Assembly (NCBI RefSeq): GCF_004209755.1
Contig: NZ_CP035913.1
Coordinates: forward strand, 1,488,001-1,552,000
Length of the DNA: 64,000 nucleotides
Reading direction: 5' to 3'
Origin: Pseudoduganella lutea
GTDB lineage: Bacteria > Pseudomonadota > Gammaproteobacteria > Burkholderiales > Burkholderiaceae_D
Part shown: positions 34,636 through 42,181 of the stretch, one piece after another
Numbering within the stretch: the stretch's first letter is position 1
Layout: every line of letters starts with the position of its first letter
Program-made: the position numbers and the translations under genes
The notes under the pieces: model-generated
Seen by the model: only the letters and a program-made list of their open reading frames with translations
The model's database searches: none
What the model was told of the DNA's origin: nothing

Positions 34636-35638
34636 GGAAGCGCTGTCCGCGGCCGATTGCGTGGCCGGACAGCTGGCCCACGATATCGACCGCTATGCGG
34701 AACTGGGCCGCAAGCTCGCGGGCACGCCATTTTCCACGGCGCTCACCGTGGCGCGCGGCAGCTCCGACCATGCATCGAACTACATCGCCTACCTGATCAT
34801 GGCGCGCCTCGGCCGCGTGGTCGCATCGCTGCCGATGTCGCTCGTCACGCTGCACAAGTCGCCGCTCGTCACGCGCGACACGCTGACGATCGCCGTGTCG
34901 CAATCGGGCCAGAGCCCGGACGTGGTCGAGCCGATCCGCTACTTCCGCGACGGCGGCGCAACGACCGTCGCGCTCGTCAACGACATCGACTCGCCGCTGG
35001 CCCAGGCCGCCGAGTGGGCGATGCCGCTGCGCGCCGGCAAGGAGCAAAGCGTGGCGGCCACGAAGAGCTTCATCACGTCGCTGGTGGCCGGCGCCCGGAT
35101 GGTGGCCAACTGGCAGGACGACCAGGAACTGAAGGATGGCCTGGCGGCCCTCCCCGACGCGCTGCGCGCGGCCACGCAGGCCGACTGGCAGCAGGCGGTG
35201 GACGTGCTGGCGCCGGCCCGCAACATCATGGTGGTGGGCCGCGGCATCAGCTTCCCGGTGGCGCTGGAAGCGTCGCTGAAATTCAAGGAAACGTCGGCAT
35301 TGCAGGCCGAGGCGTTTTCCGGCGCCGAGATCAAGCACGGCCCGATGGCGCTGATCGACGAAGGTTATCCGCTGCTGATCTTCGCCACACGCGGCCCCAC
35401 CCAGGCCGGCCTGCTGGCGCTGGCGGACGAGATGCGCGGGCGCGGCGCCCGCGTGCTGCTGGCCGCCCCCGTCGACGTGGCGCAACGCGACCTCACGCTG
35501 CCGGTGGCCACCACGCCGGACCTCGATCCGATCGTGGCGATCCAGGCGTTCTACGTGATGGCGGCGAAGCTGTCGGCCGCGCGCGGGCTCGATCCGGACA
35601 AGCCGCGGCACCTGTCCAAGGTCACAAAGACCAACTGA
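34616..35638 (+). CDS. SIS-domain glucosamine-6-phosphate deaminase (NagB-II type)
   Basis: A 340-residue tandem-SIS protein: first domain ARGSSDHASNYIAYL and VSQSGQSPDVVEPIRYFRDGGA, second domain VVGRGISFPVALEASLKFKETSALQAEAFSGAEIKHGPMALI. This matches the isomerase half of GlmS and the NagB-II deaminases; no N-terminal glutamine amidotransferase is present, so it catabolises GlcN-6-P to fructose-6-P and ammonia. AAGGAG 6 bases before TTG at 34616 makes that rare start more likely than the ATG at 34625. Overlaps nagA. Confidence 0.88.
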   Translation: MTSMMLKEALSAADCVAGQLAHDIDRYAELGRKLAGTPFSTALTVARGSSDHASNYIAYLIMARLGRVVASLPMSLVTLHKSPLVTRDTLTIAVSQSGQSPDVVEPIRYFRDGGATTVALVNDIDSPLAQAAEWAMPLRAGKEQSVAATKSFITSLVAGARMVANWQDDQELKDGLAALPDALRAATQADWQQAVDVLAPARNIMVVGRGISFPVALEASLKFKETSALQAEAFSGAEIKHGPMALIDEGYPLLIFATRGPTQAGLLALADEMRGRGARVLLAAPVDVAQRDLTLPVATTPDLDPIVAIQAFYVMAAKLSAARGLDPDKPRHLSKVTKTN

Positions 35639-35757
35639 GCCAATCGGGCCGACCGGGCCAGCCGGGCCGACCCGCGCAGCGCCGTGCCCCGGCAGCCGCG
35701 CGCATGCGCGGCGACGCCCTCCCTTCAACGTAACTGCACCGGTCACGTGAACGAACT

Positions 35758-37263
35758 ATGAACGAACAACAGCGCGCACAACGTGCCGAACACCGAAAGC
35801 TGGCGGGCCAGCTGATCATGATCCGCTTTCCCGGCACCGAGCTCGACGCGGCCACGGCGGATTTCCTGAAGGCGAACGGCATCCGCGCCGTCTGCCTGTT
35901 CCGCGGCAACATGACGGATCACGCGCAACTGTCGAAGCTCACGGCCGACCTGCGCGCAGCGCTCGGCCCCGAGGCACTGATCGCGATCGACCAGGAAGGC
36001 GGCGCCGTGGTGCGCTCCACGTGGGTGCCGGCACCGCCGGCGGCAATGGGCCTCGGCGCGGCGGACGACACCGGCCTGGCGCGCCGCACCGGCGCCGCCG
36101 TGGCCCGCGCCGTGAAGGCGCTGGGTTTCAACTGGAACTTCGCGCCCGTTCTCGACCTGAACAACAACCCGCACAACCCCGTGATCGCCGAGCGCTCGTT
36201 CGGCGCCGAGCCGCATCGTGCGGCGGAACTGGCGATGGCGTGGATGGCCGGCAGCGAGGAAGAAGGCGTGGCCTGCTGCGTCAAGCACTTTCCCGGCCAT
36301 GGCGACACGAGCGTGGATTCGCACCGCGACCTGCCCACCGTCGACAAGCCGCGCAGCGAACTGGAAGCATTCGAGTTCGCGCCGTTCCGCTTCGCCGCGC
36401 CCGTGGCGCCGGCCGTGATGACGGCGCACATCGTCTATCCCGCCATCGATGCCGACAATCCGGCCACGATGTCGCCGGCGATCCTGGACGGCATCCTGCG
36501 CCGCGAATGGCACTACGACGGCGTGATCATCACCGATGGCATGGACATGCATGCGATCGCCGGCCGCTATGGCGTGGGCAACGCGGCCGTGCGCGCGCTG
36601 GCCGCCGGCGCCGACATGGTGATGGCCCTCGGCACCCCGCAAACGCAGGATGAAACGCTGGAGGCCATCGCGCAAGCCATCGCCGACGGCACGATCACCC
36701 GTGCGCAGGTCGACGAGCGCCTTGCCCGCCTTGCCGCGCTGGCCGCGAAGTATCCGTGCGCGCCGCGCGACTATGCCGAAGACACCGCCGACCGCGCCAT
36801 CATGGCCGAAGGCTGGCGCCGCGCGCTCACAAGCCGCGGCAATCCGCAACGCCCTGCGGCAGGCAGCAAGGTGCGGCTCGTGGTGCGCCAGGATGTCGTC
36901 AGCGATGGCGTGTCGGAAGCCGGCGTACCCGCGGCCGCCGTGGCCGCTTCGCTGGGCCGCTTGTACGACGTGGAGCTGCTCACGTTCGCCGATGCCGAAA
37001 GCTTCGACTGGTCGGCCCTGCCCGCCGATGGTCGCTACACGATCCTCGCTTCCACGTCGCGCCTGCGCTATGGCCCGCATGCCCGCGCCACATGGCGGCC
37101 GGATCTGCACATGGCGTTGTGGAACCCGTACCAGGCGCTCGACATCGATGCGCCGGCGCTGATGACCTACGGCTTTGCCGCGCCGGCGCTCGATGCGGTC
37201 AACGCCTGGCTGGCCGGCGACCTGGAGGCAGAGGGCAAGTGCCCGGTGCCGGGCTTCGCCTGA
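35758..37263 (+). CDS. Beta-N-acetylhexosaminidase, GH3 (NagZ-like)
   Basis: A 501-residue GH3 enzyme without a signal peptide. The NagZ loop KHFPGHGDTSVDSH lies at 176-189 and the nucleophile Asp260 is in ITDGMDM; IAIDQEGGAVVR is the usual substrate strand. It would cut terminal GlcNAc from chitobiose, chito-oligosaccharides or muropeptides. Enzymatic core ends near 345; the extra 150 residues resemble the second GH3 domain, longer than E. coli NagZ (341). It lies in the GlcNAc operon, so catabolism of imported oligomers is favoured over cell-wall recycling. Confidence 0.88.
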   Translation: MNEQQRAQRAEHRKLAGQLIMIRFPGTELDAATADFLKANGIRAVCLFRGNMTDHAQLSKLTADLRAALGPEALIAIDQEGGAVVRSTWVPAPPAAMGLGAADDTGLARRTGAAVARAVKALGFNWNFAPVLDLNNNPHNPVIAERSFGAEPHRAAELAMAWMAGSEEEGVACCVKHFPGHGDTSVDSHRDLPTVDKPRSELEAFEFAPFRFAAPVAPAVMTAHIVYPAIDADNPATMSPAILDGILRREWHYDGVIITDGMDMHAIAGRYGVGNAAVRALAAGADMVMALGTPQTQDETLEAIAQAIADGTITRAQVDERLARLAALAAKYPCAPRDYAEDTADRAIMAEGWRRALTSRGNPQRPAAGSKVRLVVRQDVVSDGVSEAGVPAAAVAASLGRLYDVELLTFADAESFDWSALPADGRYTILASTSRLRYGPHARATWRPDLHMALWNPYQALDIDAPALMTYGFAAPALDAVNAWLAGDLEAEGKCPVPGFA

Positions 37264-37297
37264 AGAACACATCACGACAATAATACGGAACGAGACG

Positions 37298-38650
37298 ATG
37301 CCGAACGCCGCCCCTCCAGTCAAACCGGCATCCAGCCAGGGCCGCAACCCGCCGTTCTGGGTGCCCTCGCTGTATTTCGCCCAGGGCCTGCCCTACTTCG
37401 CCGTGGCGCTGATCGCGGGGCTGATGTTCAAGAGCCTGGGCGTGGCAAACGAGGATATCGCGCACTGGACGGCCTACATCGGCGCGGCCTGGGTCTTCAA
37501 GCCGCTGTGGAGCCCGTTCCTGGAACTGGCGCCCAGCAAGAAGGCGGTGGTCGTCACGTTCCAGCTGCTGGGCGGCGCCTGCCTCGGCCTCGTGGCGCTG
37601 GCGCTGCACCTGCCCATGTGGCTGGCGGCCAGCGTGGCCATGCTGGGCCTGGTGGCGATCAGTTCGGCCACGCACGACATCGCGTGCGACGGCCTGTACA
37701 TCGCCAGCCTCACGAAAAAGCAGCAGGCGCAATACGCCGGCTGGACCGGCACGTTCTTCAACGCGGGCCGCTTCATTTCACTGGGCGGCCTCGTGATCCT
37801 GGCCGGGCAGCTGGAAAAGTCGCAAGGCGTGACGGCCGCATGGACGATCATCTTCCTCATCCTGGCCGGCACGATGATCTCGCTGGGGCTTTACCACGCC
37901 TGGTCGCTGCCGACGGCGCCCAACGCGGTGGCGACGGATGGCACGGGCGCCGACCGCACGGCGGCCGGCATCGCCCGCACGCTGCGCGAGGTGATCGTCG
38001 ATTACCTGAACAAGCCCGGCATCTGGGTCTCGATCCTGTTCATCATCCTGTTCCGCGCGGGCGAGGCGCAGGTGCAGACGATCGGGCCGCTGTTCCTGCG
38101 CGATGCGATCGACAAGGGCGGCCTGGGGCTGTCCACCGCGGAAGTGGGCATCGTGTACGGTACCTCGGGCACGGTGGCCTTCATCATCGGTTCCATCGCC
38201 GGCGGCTATTTCACGTCCTGGCTCGGGCTGCGTCGCGCCATCCTGCCGCTGATCCTGGCCGTCAACCTGCCGAACCTGGTGTTCTGGTACCTGTCCACCT
38301 GGCATCCGCACGACCTGGTGATCGTGGGCGCCGCGCTGTCGGCCGAGATGTTCGGCTATGGCTTCGGCTTCGTCGGCATCATCCTGTACATGATGCAGGT
38401 GGTCGCTCCCGGTAAATATACGACCGCGCATTACGCGTTCTCGACCGGCATCATGCAGCTGGGCTTCGTGCTGTTCAAGTGGGTCAGCGGCGATATCCAG
38501 GCGGCGCTCGGCTACCAGCGCTTCTTCGTGTGGGTGCTGGTGGCGGCGATCCCCGTGGCCATCCTGTCGCAGTTCATTCCAATGGAATCGCGGGTGGCGG
38601 AAGACGCCGAACAGCCGGCCGGCGAAGCGCCGGCGACCGCGGCGCAGTGA
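37298..38650 (+). CDS. MFS transporter, AmpG/PAT-like, probable GlcNAc or chitobiose importer
   Basis: A 450-residue inner-membrane carrier with 12 predicted helices. FWVPSLYFAQGLPYFAVALIAGLMFKSLGV is the AmpG-type first helix; YIGAAWVFKPLWSPFLEL and the DIACDGLYIASL segment are also AmpG-like. AmpG imports anhydromuropeptides; here the gene follows GH3 and NagA-type genes, so GlcNAc or chitobiose is the likely substrate (inference, by analogy with NagP-type carriers). Last gene of the operon by spacing; 35 bases follow the GH3 stop. Confidence 0.85.
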   Translation: MPNAAPPVKPASSQGRNPPFWVPSLYFAQGLPYFAVALIAGLMFKSLGVANEDIAHWTAYIGAAWVFKPLWSPFLELAPSKKAVVVTFQLLGGACLGLVALALHLPMWLAASVAMLGLVAISSATHDIACDGLYIASLTKKQQAQYAGWTGTFFNAGRFISLGGLVILAGQLEKSQGVTAAWTIIFLILAGTMISLGLYHAWSLPTAPNAVATDGTGADRTAAGIARTLREVIVDYLNKPGIWVSILFIILFRAGEAQVQTIGPLFLRDAIDKGGLGLSTAEVGIVYGTSGTVAFIIGSIAGGYFTSWLGLRRAILPLILAVNLPNLVFWYLSTWHPHDLVIVGAALSAEMFGYGFGFVGIILYMMQVVAPGKYTTAHYAFSTGIMQLGFVLFKWVSGDIQAALGYQRFFVWVLVAAIPVAILSQFIPMESRVAEDAEQPAGEAPATAAQ

Positions 38651-38699
38651 CGCGATTTGATTGCGGTACCAATGGCGCTGAGAAAGCTTCCGTAGTATC

Positions 38700-38774
38700 T
38701 TTACGCGTCGCGATCATTGCGTAAACTGAAACCCTATTCTTATTGAAATTTATGGGACAATAAGTGTTTGTCCC
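38700..38774 (+). promoter_or_regulatory. Inverted repeats ahead of TPR gene
   Basis: TTTACGC/GCGTAAA (38700-38725, spacer 12) and GGGACAA/TTGTCCC (38754-38774, loop 7), the second 22 bases before the TPR start codon. Could be an operator pair or leader hairpin. Confidence 0.4.
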
Positions 38775-38796
38775 TTGATTGAAGGATTTTTTCATC

Positions 38797-40101
38797 ATGC
38801 CCCAGTTCCGTCTCGCCCGCATCAGCCTGCTGCTGGCTGCCATCGGCCTGAACGCCGCTTTCGCGCTGCCCGCCGCGGCATTCGCCCAAGACAAGCCCGC
38901 AGCCCAGGCCGAGGCACCGAAGGACACCGTGCGCCCTGAGATCTTCAAGCTGGTCGATCCGGCCCAGATCAAGCCGCTGATGGATGCCAAGAATTATGCC
39001 GAAGTGAAGAGCCGCCTGGCGCAGGCCGATGCGCTGCCGAACCGGACCGTGTACGAGGATTTCGTGCTGAACCGCATGCGTATCTCGGTGGCCTCGGCCA
39101 CCAACGACACGGCGACGCTGACCACCGCGCTGGAAGCCGTGATCAACTCCGGCAAGCTGCAACCGACCGAGCAGCGCGACTTCGTGCAGGCGCTGGCCAC
39201 GCAGTACTACAACAACAAGGATTACCCGAAGGCGATCACCTGGTTCAACCGCTACCAGACCGAAACCGGCGACACCAAGGTACGCCCGTACATCATCCGC
39301 GCCCATTACTTCAACAACGACTTCGCCACCGCGAAGACCGAACTGCTGAAGGACCTGGACGTGCACCAGAAAGCCGGCACCGCGCCGAAGCTGGAAGAGC
39401 TGCAACTGCTGGCCAACTCCGGCGCGAAGACCAAGGACCAGGCGACCTATCTCGTCGCGCTGGAAAACCTGGTGCGCTACTACCCGAACGACGACTACTG
39501 GCTCGACCTGCTGAGCCGCACCCAGGGCAAGGCCAGCTACTCGAACCGCTTCGCGCTGGACGTGCTGCGGCTTGAAAAAGTGGCCGTGTCGAAGATGGCC
39601 GCCGAAGAGTACACGGCGCTGGCCGAACTGGCGCTGCTGGCGGGCCAGCCGATCGAGGCGAAGCAGGCGCTGGACGCCGGCTTCTCGAACGGCGTGCTGG
39701 GCACCGGCAACAAGGCGGGCGAGCACAAGAAGCTGCGCGCGCAGGCCGACAAGCAGGCCGCGGACGACCAGAAGAATATCGGCACCGGCGAAGCCTCGGC
39801 CCGCAAGTCCAAGAACGGCACCGGCCTGATCAACCTCGGCTACGCGTACGTGACCCTGGGCCAGCACGACAAGGGCATCGCCCTGATCCAGGAAGGCATC
39901 GCCAAGGGCGGCCTGCAGAACGCGGAAGACGCCAAGCTGCGCCTGGGTTACTCGTACGCGCTGGCCGGCCGCAAGGACGACGCGATCAAGACGCTGCAGA
40001 CCGTGACCGGCACCGATGGTCGCGGCGACCTGGCACGCTACTGGATCATGTGGGTGAACCGCCCTGCCGGCGGCAACGCCCAGGCGCAGGCTGCCCAGTA
40101 A
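38797..40101 (+). CDS. Exported TPR-repeat protein
   Basis: A 434-residue protein with a signal peptide (to AFAQ near 30) and TPR-like helical pairs: QRDFVQALATQYYNNKDYPKAITWFNRYQ near 125, LENLVRYYPNDDYWLDLLSR near 235, and TGLINLGYAYVTLGQHDKGIALIQEGI near 340. TPR proteins of this sort scaffold envelope complexes; no partner is evident. AAGGA lies 10-11 bases before the ATG at 38797. It follows the MFS gene by 146 bases with two inverted repeats between and a strong terminator after, so it is probably a separate unit. Confidence 0.82.
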   Translation: MPQFRLARISLLLAAIGLNAAFALPAAAFAQDKPAAQAEAPKDTVRPEIFKLVDPAQIKPLMDAKNYAEVKSRLAQADALPNRTVYEDFVLNRMRISVASATNDTATLTTALEAVINSGKLQPTEQRDFVQALATQYYNNKDYPKAITWFNRYQTETGDTKVRPYIIRAHYFNNDFATAKTELLKDLDVHQKAGTAPKLEELQLLANSGAKTKDQATYLVALENLVRYYPNDDYWLDLLSRTQGKASYSNRFALDVLRLEKVAVSKMAAEEYTALAELALLAGQPIEAKQALDAGFSNGVLGTGNKAGEHKKLRAQADKQAADDQKNIGTGEASARKSKNGTGLINLGYAYVTLGQHDKGIALIQEGIAKGGLQNAEDAKLRLGYSYALAGRKDDAIKTLQTVTGTDGRGDLARYWIMWVNRPAGGNAQAQAAQ

Positions 40102-40125
40102 TCAGCGCCACTTCGGCGCAAAAAA

Positions 40126-40160
40126 AAGCGGGAATGGCCGATGGCCTTCCCGCTTTTTTT
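40126..40160 (+). terminator. Terminator after TPR gene
   Basis: AAGCGGGAA and TTCCCGCTT stem with inner TGGCC, then seven T. Confidence 0.9.
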
Positions 40161-40180
40161 ATTGTTGGCTTCAATGCGCT

Positions 40181-40231
40181 GGTGTCTGACACCTTTTTCG
40201 GGCGCCTCATCCGAAAAAGGTGTCAGACACC
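40181..40231. repeat. GGTGTCTGACACC hairpin repeat (class B variant)
   Basis: A perfect 21-bp inverted repeat starting GGTGTCTGACACCTTTTTC at 40181, with a 9-base loop; lies between two convergent genes. Confidence 0.92.
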
Positions 40232-40261
40232 GGTTCGTTTTGACACCGGTTTCGGTTTGCC

Positions 40262-41242
40262 CTAGCGCTTATCCCCCAACCCTTCGCGAAACGCCGCATC
40301 GAACGCGCCCGCGGCGCCCGTCATGCCGCTGCACCGGTCGCTGGCCCCCTGCACCGCCACCTTGCACGGCTGGTCCCGGTCCAGCGACCACCAGTGCAGC
40401 CCGGCCAGGCCCATCTGCTTCACCGCCGCGCCCAGCATGCGCGCGTCGTCCAGCGTGAAATCGTTCAGCGGCATGTCGTTCACGCCGATCATCGGCGTCA
40501 CCTCGATCTGCGCGAGCGGGATGCCGTATTTTTCATGCACGTTGCGCACCGCCTGCACGGCCGACTTGCCCATGTCGCACGCGTCGCCGCGCAGCACGCA
40601 GGCGTCCGGCGCCGGCGGGCCGTAATCCATCACCATCAGGTTGAACGTCCAGTCGCGCAGGCCGCCGGCGCGCACGGCGGCGAGGATCGTTTCGCCCAGC
40701 GCGTTCAGGCTGCGCCTGCTGCCGTCGGACGCCGCATGCGTGGCCACGGTGAACGAGAAACGCAGGTCCGGGCGCTTCTTCTGCGCCGTGGCGGCGCGCT
40801 GCACGATCGAGGCGATCTGCTCTTTCGTCTGGCCCGCCTCGATGTCGAAGTCGATGCCGGCCAGGTGCCGGGAATCGTAGCGGGCGATGAAGCGCTCCAT
40901 GCCCTCGTCGGTCGCGCAGGTGAACACGCCGCCCTGCCCGCCCGTGGAGACCACGTAGTCGACGCCGGCTTTCGCGAAGGCTGCCACGTTCGCCTTCGCG
41001 ACCTGGGCGCCCGTCTGTTCGCGCCACGTCTCGCTGCCGCATTCGCCGGTGGCAAACGCCCACGTCAGCGCCGCCGGCTTGCCGGCCAGGTAGGGCGTGG
41101 CGTCGCGCGCACCGATCACATGATCCGGCGCACGGTTCAGCGGCAGGAATTTATATGCACTGACGACGACGCGCGGCGCTGCCAGTGCGGCCGATCCGCA
41201 CAGCGCCAGCAGTGCGGCGACCAGGAGCTTGTTGGTTTTCAT
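40262..41242 (-). CDS. GH18-like chitinase/glycosidase, exported
   Basis: A 326-residue protein with a signal peptide (MKTNKLLVAALLALCGSAALAA). The GH18 catalytic motif is GIDFDIE (Asp131, Asp133, Glu135), the glutamate being the general acid. LRFSFTVATHA, FNLMVMDYG and GLHWWSLDRDQPC are the beta strands typical of compact bacterial GH18 (ChiC/ ChiX-like) enzymes. It would degrade chitin or chito-oligosaccharides in the periplasm or outside. The start overlaps the stop of the upstream JmjC-like gene (ATGA). Belongs to the TonB receptor transcription unit. Confidence 0.85.
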   Translation of the reverse strand: MKTNKLLVAALLALCGSAALAAPRVVVSAYKFLPLNRAPDHVIGARDATPYLAGKPAALTWAFATGECGSETWREQTGAQVAKANVAAFAKAGVDYVVSTGGQGGVFTCATDEGMERFIARYDSRHLAGIDFDIEAGQTKEQIASIVQRAATAQKKRPDLRFSFTVATHAASDGSRRSLNALGETILAAVRAGGLRDWTFNLMVMDYGPPAPDACVLRGDACDMGKSAVQAVRNVHEKYGIPLAQIEVTPMIGVNDMPLNDFTLDDARMLGAAVKQMGLAGLHWWSLDRDQPCKVAVQGASDRCSGMTGAAGAFDAAFREGLGDKR

Positions 41243-42081
41243 CGGGTTTCCAAGGACTGCGCCAGCACGTCGGCCTTCGTGAGGCCACCGGCCGCCGGCG
41301 CGGTCCACCAGTAGTTGACCATGGTGTTCAGCACGCCGATCGATTCGACGTGATGCCACCACAGCGAGGGAATGTACAGCGCGTCGCCCGGCTCGAGTTC
41401 GGCGACGATCGCGTGCCTTTCAGCTTCCCTGAACCGCGGGAAGCGCCGGTAGTCGGGCGAGCGAAAGTCCACGAGGCTGATCGGCGTGGGCGTCGGCGCA
41501 AAGTCCAGCGGCCCGAGGTACAGGTTCGCCACCTGGTCGGGCGGGAACAGCGTGAAGCGGCGCCTGCCACTGACGACGCAGGCGAGATTGTGCGACTCGT
41601 CGAAATGCGCCGGCGTGACCACCTCGTTGCCGAGCCACAGACGCGGCATCACGGCCGGATCTTTCAATGGATCGATCGGGGGGGTGCGGTTCTTGTCCGC
41701 GAAGCCAGGCAATACGTCGTCGAGCAATGCGCTCTGCATCGCCACCGCCGGCGCCACGGGGAACTGCGAATAGCGCGCGATCTGCTCGATCACGGCCGCC
41801 ACCGTGCGCTTGCTGCGCACGAAGTTGAAGCCCTTCATGTCCGGCGCATAAAACAGCCGGCCCTTTGCCTCCGGCGGCATCAGCACGGCGTCGGCCGTCG
41901 CCGCCGCCGCACCGCGGTCGAAGCGCAGCAGATAGCGGCACAACGCTTCCGGCGACCGTCGCGCTTCCATCACGGCAGGCCACTGATTCACGTAGCCGCG
42001 CAACACCAGGGGCTGCTGTCGGGTCTGCATGGCCGTCCAACCACTGTCGGGCATGCCACTGATTTCACTGCAAAAAATCAT
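41239..42081 (-). CDS. JmjC/cupin_8-like 2-oxoglutarate dioxygenase
   Basis: A 280-residue cupin-like hydroxylase. Fe(II) ligands are visible as HFD (His159, Asp161) in VTPAHFDESHN and His243/244 in PSLWWHHVES; PLVLRGYVNQWPAV near the N-terminus and RRRFTLFPPDQVANLYLGPLD are the family hallmarks. Similar proteins sit beside TonB receptors and GH genes in Xanthomonadales and Massilia; substrate unknown, perhaps a hydroxylated receptor or sugar. Several N-terminal Met are possible (42081, 42054, 42027). Coupled to the GH18-like gene. Confidence 0.82.
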   Translation of the reverse strand: MIFCSEISGMPDSGWTAMQTRQQPLVLRGYVNQWPAVMEARRSPEALCRYLLRFDRGAAAATADAVLMPPEAKGRLFYAPDMKGFNFVRSKRTVAAVIEQIARYSQFPVAPAVAMQSALLDDVLPGFADKNRTPPIDPLKDPAVMPRLWLGNEVVTPAHFDESHNLACVVSGRRRFTLFPPDQVANLYLGPLDFAPTPTPISLVDFRSPDYRRFPRFREAERHAIVAELEPGDALYIPSLWWHHVESIGVLNTMVNYWWTAPAAGGLTKADVLAQSLETR

Positions 42082-42105
42082 GCTCTCAGCATCTCCACAG
42101 CAGTG

Positions 42106-42162
42106 TTGTAAAGATCCTGGGGACTGTCCCTCCGGGAGGGACAGTCCCCGACGTTTTTACAA
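42106..42162. repeat. GGGGACTGTCCC palindrome (class C) between TonB receptor and cupin gene
   Basis: Perfect 15-bp arms GGGGACTGTCCCTCC at 42119 and complement ending 42149 around a single G, inside a second pair TTGTAAA (42106) and TTTACAA (42156). Could attenuate read-through from the receptor to the cupin gene. Confidence 0.9.
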
Positions 42163-42181
42163 CAGGTTACCAGGGAGCTGG

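Noticed and set aside
34616..35638. Reading as GlmS (glucosamine-6-phosphate synthase)
   Set aside because: The N-terminal glutamine amidotransferase domain is absent, and context is catabolic, so a deaminase is favoured.
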